A DNA stretch of 64,000 bases, taken from assembly GCF_033807575.1 (NCBI RefSeq), contig NC_084705.1:10534019-10598018 (forward strand). The letters run 5' to 3'. This stretch comes from Cydia pomonella (taxonomy: Eukaryota > Arthropoda > Insecta > Lepidoptera > Tortricidae). The notes under the pieces were generated by a model. The model had not been told where the DNA came from and made no database searches. It was given only the letters and a program-made list of their open reading frames with translations. Position 1 is the first letter of the stretch, and every line of letters starts with the position of its first letter. The translations under genes were made by a program, and so were the position numbers. Positions 56,036 to 64,000 of this stretch are shown here, piece by piece.

Positions 56036-56822
56036 ATGGTATACTCTTGGCTCGTCTCAGTCGTTTTTTGTCACGTTCTTAAATTCGTCCGTTTCTGCTT
56101 TCGTAACCCATTCTTCATTCGTCACTGTCGATATTTGGCTATTTCTTATTCCGGCTTAGTTCGGTATTCGTCAACATCATCTTTCGGCTTGTTCAATGTT
56201 AGTCTATGTTGTTTTTAGACTCACTCTTTATTTGTCTTGTCGTTTTTGGGACTATTCTAAGTTCGTGTTTTTCTTATTTCGCCTCTTTAGTAATTTATAT
56301 ATTTCTTTGTTGAACACATTCTCTGTTTATCTCTTTCGATATTCGCCCCACTCACTATTTGACTATATAGTTTATTGGTTTGTTTTAGGCGGCATGAATG
56401 AAAAATTACAAAGCATAATAATAACGAAGCTAAACATAAAGTTTCTTGTTTATGGCTTCCTTCATTACTAATACCCAACGCTACGCTAGGAAAAGACAAA
56501 CAGCAAACATGACCAAAGATGACAAAGACTTCCAGCGTAAGTGATGAATGCAGAATAAGATGAATTAAGAGCTTGCCAAAAATCGAATAGGACCAACAAC
56601 GAACGTGCCGTGAAAAAAAATACGAATAACGAGTGAGTCTAAAAACAACATAGACTAACATTGAACATGCCTAAAGATGATGTTGACGAATACCGAACTA
56701 AGCCGGAATAAGAAATAGCCAAATATCGACAGTGACGAATGAAGAATGGGTGACGAAAGCAGAAAGGGACGAATTTAAGAACGTGACAAAAAACGACTGA
56801 GACGAGCCAAGAGTATACCATT
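56036..56822. mobile_element. Large foldback element, ~200-bp arms
   Basis: ATGGTATACTCTTGGCTCGT CTCAGTCG, CACGTTCTTAAATTCGTC, AGTCTATGTTGTTTTTAGAC recur inverted to 56822. Arms are about 190-210 bp and nearly identical; the loop is about 365 bp. TTCGT/ATTCG recurs every 10-20 bp in the arms. ORFs in the arms are mirror artefacts. Confidence 0.9.
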
Positions 56823-57906
56823 TTTATTTAACTTTATTTATTTATTTAAGTACCTACCTAGGTACATTAGTAGCACGCAGATGAATACTGTCAACTTAGT
56901 GCTATTTGGGCCGATTTTTTATTTACTATCGTTTTTTTTAGTCATGCTCGATAAAATTTGACGTAAAGATGTCGTAAAAAATCTTCCTTAGGGTTACGAA
57001 AACGCATAAAACATATGGAAGTTTCGTAAAATTGCATACAATTTTTAAATATGTTGTGATTTAGTATTTAGTATGAAAATGACGCGTCCCAAAAAAAACA
57101 AACAATGAATACAATCGGTCCATTTATGTGTCCCAGACGTAAATTTTATCTTGCCTGACATAAAAGTGGATTAAAGCACAATAATAGTTATTTGTACAAC
57201 AAGAGAGCAAAGTTTGATATTTCTTCGAGTGCTTATTTTACTTCTTACTTACGCTCAAGCTTCTAAATTATAGAATCTTTCACTTGAACGGGACTCGAAA
57301 CCGCACGAGATGTAAATAACTTTGATCTCGTCTAGTACACAATTTTTTTACTGCAGCAGTGAAGGAACGACAGAAGGTAAAATGAAAACCTGAAAAAAAT
57401 GTAATCGACTATTTCACTCATGTTTTTTTAAGGTATTCTAACAATTACCTAAGTTTAATTACCGCAATAAAACAGCCGAAAGAAATTTCAATAAAATAAT
57501 TTAATGCGGAAATAATGAAATAATGAACATCAATTGACAGTACAATCGACAACTTTTTTTTGTAAAAATAATCTTTGTAAGATACGGTCCGAATTGCGGA
57601 TACAACTATTTGTCAAATATAGTAGAGATCTGTGCTGTGCGTAACATTGCGTAATTTTTTTAAGTTCACTGTTTTGATTGTAGGTATAATAAAATACGTA
57701 AATTATGGTGTTTTCATTAAATTTTAAACTTTAACTTCATTAATTAATTATTACTAATGAAGACTCGTAGGGTGTTTTGGAATGATGCGGTCTGACTTAT
57801 TTCGGGGGCTATTATAAACCGTCAATATACCGTTGAATTACGTATGCACTTTTATGTCTCTTTTTTTGTTAATTACGTGAAAGGGAAAAAGACAATAGAA
57901 TCCTTG

Positions 57907-58165
57907 GACGACCGGTCTGGCCTAGTGGGTAGTGATCCTGCCTATGAAGCCGATGGTCCCGGGTTCAAATCCTGGTAAGGGCATTTATTCGTGTGATGAG
58001 CATGGCTATTTGTTCCTGAGTCATGGGTGTTTTCTATGTATTTAAGTATTTATAAATATTTATATATTATATATATCGTTGTCTCAGTACCCTCAACACA
58101 AGCCTTATTGAGCTTGCTGTGGGACTTAGTCAATTTGTGTAATAATGTCCTATAATATTTATAAT
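57907..58165 (+). mobile_element. tRNA-derived SINE, copy 1
   Basis: The head has a pol III A box (TGGCCTAGTGGGTAG) and B box (GGTTCAAATCC) as in a tRNA, then a body with CATGGGTGTTTTCTATGTAT and AGTACCCTCAACACAAGCCT TATTGAGC, and an AT-rich tail. Not a functional tRNA. Confidence 0.93.
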
Positions 58166-59407
58166 TTATAATTATAATTTATAATCCAAATATTTCGAAC
58201 TTGTATTAGGCCCCGCACGTTGATATGACATTCGAATATAAAGGTCACTTGAATGTTTATTTGTCTGACTCGGTGAGCAAAATGCAATTTTTGCTCACTG
58301 TTTTAAGCAGCAAATTACCCTTGTTCGAGCTGCTGACGTGAAAAAGCATTTTGGGCATATTCTTATTTAAGGGCACCATCTAGTGAGCATCTAAATAGAT
58401 ATTGATATTTCTTAGGTTTCACATTTCAATAACAAATAGTATAAAACAATGCATAATAAATCAGTCAAATAACTAAAATAATCTGTCTCTGAATCTGTGT
58501 GTGTCTGTCTGTGGAAACCTGTAATTGGCTTCTCTGATACCTAGTAGTTTTAGTAACTTAAGGCGTTGGTTTTCCGAACGTAAAATAATAATAAAGTAAC
58601 GTAAAACGTAACGTAACGTAAAACTAAGCCTAAAATAATCACCCCCCCCCCCCCTGAATCGTACCCGACTCAAAGGTCCCCATTATTAACCAGATACGAG
58701 CCAGGACCCAGAGCGCGGATCTCTAGCGCAAACGACGCCCTAATTCTCTAAAGAAAGTGCGAGCCTCTGAACCCCAAAGCCCTGCCGTGTCGTCTCGATA
58801 GCCACCGGCACAAAGTCATACGTGGATTCCGAAGCGGACTACTATGCGTGCTTAGCCCTTGCCGCGTACTTGGCTGCTTAGCCAGCACAACTTGTGGTCT
58901 ACCTCAAATGGGATGGGATAAGCATAAGTGCTAACACAAGTTGCATCCCACAAAAGTTTTCAATTCTTTGGTTGATTTAAATATGATGCTCATATTACAA
59001 CAACGATTTCAATCAACTAGCTAACTAGTAGTTTCAATTGTTTTTCTTTAAGCTGTATCTTTTACTGAGGTGTGCCAATAAAGAGTATTCTATCTATCTA
59101 TCTATCTAACGCTTTTGTAGCATTTATTTTCATTTTACGAAAAATAAATATTAAGTTATTAAAATATATATATATATATATATATTTACTATGCCTATTA
59201 GTTTCCTTCAATGTACTTGGCCAAATCCCGTTATTAAAGAAGTTTATAAAAACACCGTGTATATAATATAGTAGAAGAAAAAAAATGGGAATACAAAACT
59301 AAAATAAGTTTGCGCACGTGACAAGCGTTTTATTGGAATTATTTAAGCGAAATGCTTTTTGCAAGACAAACAAAACAACAACATACTTATTCTTAACAAA
59401 AAATATT

Positions 59408-59665
59408 TGTTTTACAACAGGAAATAATTATTTACGATAAAAGTGCGAAAAATAGGAAGTTCGTAACGTGTGGCGATAAATTAAAACACGACCGAAGGGT
59501 GTGTTAAATCGACACGAGTTGCGAATTACCTATTCGCACATGTATCGTAATGTACTATTACAGTACATATGACCCTTTAAATTTTCGACATAGTTACATA
59601 ATGTGCTAATTTGCGCACTAGTGCGGAAAAGTAGCACCATATGTACTGTAATACTATATTCCAAA
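59408..59665. mobile_element. MITE family B, copy 1
   Basis: AAAGTGCGAAAAATAGGAAG TTCG, ACACGACCGAAGGGTGTG, TACAGTACATATGACCC, GCGCACTAGTGCGG. Similar to copy 2 at 60.2 kb. Internal short inverted segments CGAATTACCTATTCGCAC. Confidence 0.8.
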
Positions 59666-60189
59666 GCAAGTGTGCAAAGTGTGTCATTATTTACGATTCC
59701 CGAGATGTCTTTTATGAGCCGTAGGCAAATATATAATGACACTTGTGCACGTACATTAAACGACGTTTTTTAATACATTTACGAAAACATCACAATAAAA
59801 CAAATATTCGTTACATGAGAGACGGCTTACAGACCTTACAATTACGATTTTTTCCTTGAACTTGAATGTTAATTCAGCACTATATATTACGTTCGTGTTA
59901 TATATATTGCAAAAATTAATCACAAAAACTCATTTCATACAAAAACACTCACAGTTGCAATTTAAGTTGAATTATTTTGATACAACTAAATTTATTACAA
60001 GATATAAATTTAAAATTGATTTTTTATTATACAAATTACGATATTTCACTAAAACATTTTTAGAATTATTGGCTAAATGAAACTATCATTGCCACGTTGG
60101 CTGTCGTCAACAGAAAAAATGAAAAAAAAAAGTAAAACCGGCGCCCGCCATTTTCAGTTTTTACTTTTAGTGGGTGACAACAGTAAAAT

Positions 60190-60415
60190 AGTACATTACG
60201 ATACAAGTGCGAAAAATAGGAAATTCGAAACGAGTGGCGATAAATTAAAACACGACCGAAGGGAGTGTTTTAAATCGACACGAGTTGCGAATTACCTATT
60301 CGCACATGTATCGTACAACGTTTTACAGTACATATGGCCCTTTAAATGTTCGACACAGTAACGTAATATGCTACTTCTCGCACTAGTGCTATAAAGTAGC
60401 CCCATATGTACTGTA
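60190..60415. mobile_element. MITE family B, copy 2
   Basis: AAGTGCGAAAAATAGGAAAT TCG, CACGACCGAAGGGAGTG, ACAGTACATATGGCCC, CTCGCACTAGTGC. About 90% alike to copy 1 by eye. Confidence 0.8.
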
Positions 60416-60852
60416 AAGAGATATTATTTTTTAAAGCGGTTCTTGGCTAGTAATAAACAAAAATTAAATCAATTTATTTGTTAGTTGTCGAAAAAGTACG
60501 TGGAAATGGAGAAACTTTAAAATAGGGCCGTTACTAATAAGTACCTACTACTTTTGAAATAAATGTGTACTATGTAAAGATATACACATTAAATTGGTTG
60601 GAACATTGGGGGACACTGCTCCTCCGAATTCTACAGTTGCACGCTGGTACACGGAGTTTAACGTGTGTAGAACATCAATTAAAGACGAACGCCGCCGCAA
60701 AGACCGCCTATATATCATCCTTACTAAAGAAAACGTCAAAGACAACACGATCTCGTGTTAACGGATAGAAGGATGCTTATCAGGCATCTAGTTGAGCTGA
60801 CGAGGATCTCATGTGGCAGATTCAAAAAAATCTTAATGAATGAATTACACAT

Positions 60853-61105
60853 GACGACCGGTTTGGCCTAGTGGGTAGTGACCCTGCCTACGAAGCTGAT
60901 GGTCCCGGGTTCAAATCCTGTTAAGGGCATGTATTCGTGTGATGAGCATGGATATTTGTTCCTGAGCCATGGGTGTTTTCTATGTATTTAAGTATTTATA
61001 AATATTTATATTATATATATCGTTTTCTAAGTACCCTCAACACAAGCCTTATTGAGCTTACTGTGGGACTTAGTCAATTTGTGTAATAATGTCCTATTAT
61101 TATAT
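60853..61105 (+). mobile_element. tRNA-derived SINE, copy 2
   Basis: Same head and body as copy 1, with a few substitutions (GTTAAGGGC for GGTAAGGGC) and an ATTT-repeat tail. Both are in the same orientation. Confidence 0.93.
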
Positions 61106-61839
61106 TTATTTATTTATTTATTTACATGATAAATGTCTCCATTTGTTAGGTGCCTAGAATGTTAACGGCCGAACAAAAAAACCCCTACAAGGCTGATGTT
61201 GCAGTGGCTGCCATACGTCATGCAATGGGTTCAAATTGCCAGAACACCCTCTATATTCGGCAGATCTAGCCACCAGCGTCTTCTATCCCTTCAAACGGCT
61301 GAAGAAAGATCTTAGAAACAACACATTTTTGGATGATAGCGAGATAATGGGTACCTTTAACAATTGTTACTGTAAAACATTAAAAAAATAAACTGAAATG
61401 AATGCTATTAATTATTTGTCTTTAAAAATCACCCATTATTCAAAGTAAATTCCACCAGCCAACATGAAGAAACGACTCAAAATTTGCATTTAATTAATTT
61501 GCCACTTATGAAGATAAAATGAAACTGTCTCATCAGTTCTTGGCATATAAAGTAAGACTTTACAAGCTGGTGTGATAAGCAAATTGGTAAATTAGGCCAA
61601 AACACCAGAAAGATAGTATTAAAATAGGTGAAATCTTCAAAATAAAATCCACTCATTATAACTGAGTCACTAATACAGAACGGTGCTTAACTGGGCAATG
61701 CCCGCTCGGGGTTCGTTTGCCAAATGGTGGTTTTAAATATTTAAACACCATATCATATCATTATAGTGTATTCGGATTTAAACTATGTTGTATATAACAT
61801 AGGGTTTCTATTTAATTGAATAACTAAGTGAGATACGAG

Positions 61840-62022
61840 AAAGACAACGTAGGCAACGTGATTCCTCCCCCACAGTAGCCAAAGAAAATGGCGCGGAAAT
61901 GTTTTGCCGGCATCAATACAACGCATTCGGGTCTATTCGGCGACGTTCGTGGCTTCTCGGGAAAAGAAGCTGCGAAATAATGTTGCCAGCGGTTCGTTTA
62001 TCTATATTTTCTCATTTTTATG
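61840..62022 (+). other. Possible first exon ending ATG|GTAAGT
   Basis: A moderately GC-rich stretch ends TTTTTATG followed by a consensus donor GTAAGT. By analogy with Mlc1 exon 1 this could be a leader exon with one codon, but no downstream exon in the window confirms it. Confidence 0.2.
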
Positions 62023-62232
62023 GTAAGTTAAATATTTATTTTCAATGTTTATAAAAAGACTCAATGTTAACATAAATTAGTATGTAGGTCATTTAATCAG
62101 TTAGATATGAATAACCTGAAAATTTAACGAAAATTGTTTTATCGCGAGTGCATACATCAGCATATTTTTATGATTACCTTATTTATTTAAATCTGGCGCA
62201 ATCTTATGTTTCAGAAGTTAGCACCATCGTTA

Positions 62233-62716
62233 ATAGGGTTGTTTCCAATTTTTTAAAACGCTTGTATTACGTTCTATATTAACTAGAAGTTGCCCTAAAA
62301 TTCAACTTTTATACTTAAAACTGCTTTAAATATGTTAAATTAACAAAATATATTTTGACAGATGCTTTCGCGCCCAAAACGCTCTTTGAAAATTGTGTGA
62401 CGTCACAGTTTACGGTTTGACATATAACTACATACACACGTAGAAGATACGAACTGTCAACTGACATTTGTCATTTGTTGTTTGTCGCCTAACTGTCAAC
62501 AGTGTCAATCCGAGAGTTGTGACGTCATCAGAATCTTCAATGACGTTTCGAGTTTGGTCACGTGACGTGTGCCAAAAGATATTTTAAATTCAATATTTAC
62601 AAAAATATGGTCATTACAGGTCCCCTAAAAGTAGTTTAACATGTTCTTATAATTCAAAAGAATTTATTGGGGTACAATTCTGCCCTAAGATTTGTAGATG
62701 GAAACAACCCTATTAG
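62233..62716. mobile_element. ~480-bp MITE with AATAGGGTTGTTTCCA ends
   Basis: AATAGGGTTGTTTCCA at the left and TGGAAACAACCCTATT at the right are exact inverses. The interior has two TGACGTCA-like sites and several CTGTCAA motifs. The ends recur in lepidopteran MITEs I recall. Confidence 0.85.
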
Positions 62717-63029
62717 AACACTAGCTTAATCTGATTTTTTTGTTTGAATTGATATCAAATTTTGATTATTTTGAACACATCAGTGGCATACGCAGTATGG
62801 ATCTTAAAAACCTGTACGCTCAATTTTTAAGGATTTCTAAAAAGTATGGTGTAGTCAAAGCTAGGTTAGTATTGTTCATATGATTGATAGGTAGATACAT
62901 ACCTGAACATGTACTAATTGCAGTGAACGGATAATTAGAAATCGATACTTTTAACTTTTGTGCATTATAAAGAGGCTTCATTATGGATTTTCCTACAGTT
63001 AAACATGGCAACCCCATTTCAGTCCGGGC

Positions 63030-63150
63030 GCGAGTCTGGCCGCAGCCTTGTGTTTATCTCCGCCGCGCGCGTACGTCTCGCGTGTTTACGTGTGTGATAA
63101 CGTGATAACTCGTGATAGCAATTGATACCGGTTTCAAGAACATACAGAGG
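63030..63150 (+). promoter_or_regulatory. CpG-rich block, possible promoter and non-coding first exon
   Basis: GGGCGCGAGTCTGGCCGCAG, CCGCCGCGCGCGTACGTCTC stand out in AT-rich DNA and are followed by ACAGAG|GTACGA, a possible donor. It may start a plus-strand gene extending right of the window. Confidence 0.3.
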
Positions 63151-63709
63151 TACGAATATTAATACCTATACGATGTTTATTTTTTTTTGATGGGTAGTTA
63201 ATCGAAATTAGCGATGATGATATTGTTTAGATTAACAAAGGTGTCATTTAATGTTACTTTTGATTATGACACTGCTTGTGAATTAAGTATAGTGACAAGA
63301 AATAAAATATGCTTCAAAAGGTTTTTTGCGCTACCATTATAAAAAAATTAAAGAATCGCGCGTTTAAATACCAGGTTCTATGTATATGATTATGGGTAAT
63401 CTAGAACATAAAAGTAATTGTATTTGGACAAAATTATGCGCATAAATACTAGGCAGGTAGTTAGGTACCTACTTATTTGATTTATTTACCACAATTGGTT
63501 AAGGCGTTCACGCGCTCTTACTAGAAAATTCCTTAGGTACTTATTTGTTTACCTACTTATAAAACATTAGATCGTCAATCCAAGTTAAATCTCATTTTAC
63601 ATTAAAAGTATAGGCACCTAACTAGACAGACATAAACAGGTTATAAAAAAAAATAGATTTTATACGAATTAAGTAATACTGTATTTAAATAGAGAAACCA
63701 AGAATCGTA

Positions 63710-63964
63710 TTAAATCGGATAAAATGTCAGGCCGGGGTGGGAAATTGAATATCCTGTCTGCCCCAGCACCCCCTTAACTGAAAACCACAGACAATGGATG
63801 CATCCCTCCGGGGAGCGGTGTAATAGAGAGTTTATCCGCAAACACCTACCTTCCCCGGGTTCACCGACTTCACGTAGATGATGCTTGATGTCGTTACCTG
63901 CATAATCAGCGTTTTCAAAACACATTGGGGCTTTTTCACGTATATACCATACTATTACTTGCAT
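63710..63964 (-). other. Unidentified GC-richer segment with short ORF
   Basis: An 84-codon minus frame reads MCFENADYAGNDIKHHLREV, then RINSLLHRSPEGCIHCLWFS. It differs in composition from its surroundings and looks like a fragment of a larger repeat, but I cannot name it. Confidence 0.3.
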
Positions 63965-64000
63965 CTGCTTTTTCTGTTTACGGGGTGAATATGCAGGTCT

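Noticed and set aside
55979..56821. Matching ORFs on both strands (EHS-poor, Phe/Ser-rich)
   Set aside because: They mirror each other because they lie in the two arms of a foldback element.
57907..57985. Functional tRNA gene
   Set aside because: A and B boxes are present but the sequence continues into a SINE body, occurs twice, and no clean cloverleaf with an acceptor stem is visible.

Overview
This window is nuclear DNA from an insect, almost certainly a moth or butterfly. It is AT-rich, its genes are split into short exons with GT-AG introns, and the intergenic space is packed with repeats of lepidopteran type: a tRNA-headed SINE, a truncated LINE tail, a Copia retrotransposon and many short foldback elements. 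The species cannot be named from sequence alone.

Layout. (1) 1531-26764, minus strand: the 5' portion of unc80, the large auxiliary subunit of the NALCN/narrow-abdomen sodium-leak channel. I assembled 25 exons whose reading phases agree at every junction (4,072 nt, about 1,357 residues). The rest of the gene lies beyond the left edge. (2) 26.8-37.6 kb: intergenic repeats, including a 6.8-kb nest with a nearly intact Copia element whose two LTRs are identical. (3) 37598-42625, plus strand: an eight-exon gene for a 432-residue protein I do not recognise. It has an acidic middle, a basic Trp/Arg-rich segment and a decayed duplicate of its exon 7. (4) 43267-49498, plus strand: the muscle myosin alkali (essential) light chain gene, Mlc1 type, with two alternative terminal exons. 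(5) 49.8-64 kb: gene-poor DNA with a duplicated 700-bp repeat, a large foldback element, SINEs, MITEs and a broken Crypton-like fragment. Possible first exons of a further plus-strand gene lie near 62.0 and 63.1 kb.

Most notable is a 135-bp tandem array (about 11.5 copies, 9083-10635) inside unc80. The unit is the 3' part of a conserved coding exon plus its splice donor. Its length is a multiple of three, but six copies carry the same GAG-to-TAG stop, arranged mostly in a three-copy (405-bp) higher-order period. The phase of the next exon fits splicing from the most 5' copy, so the array is probably intronic, but a two-copy exon could also be translated.

The three genes are not an operon. 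unc80 acts in neuronal excitability, Mlc1 in muscle contraction, and the middle gene is uncharacterised. All sequence comparisons are from memory and reading; no searches were run.
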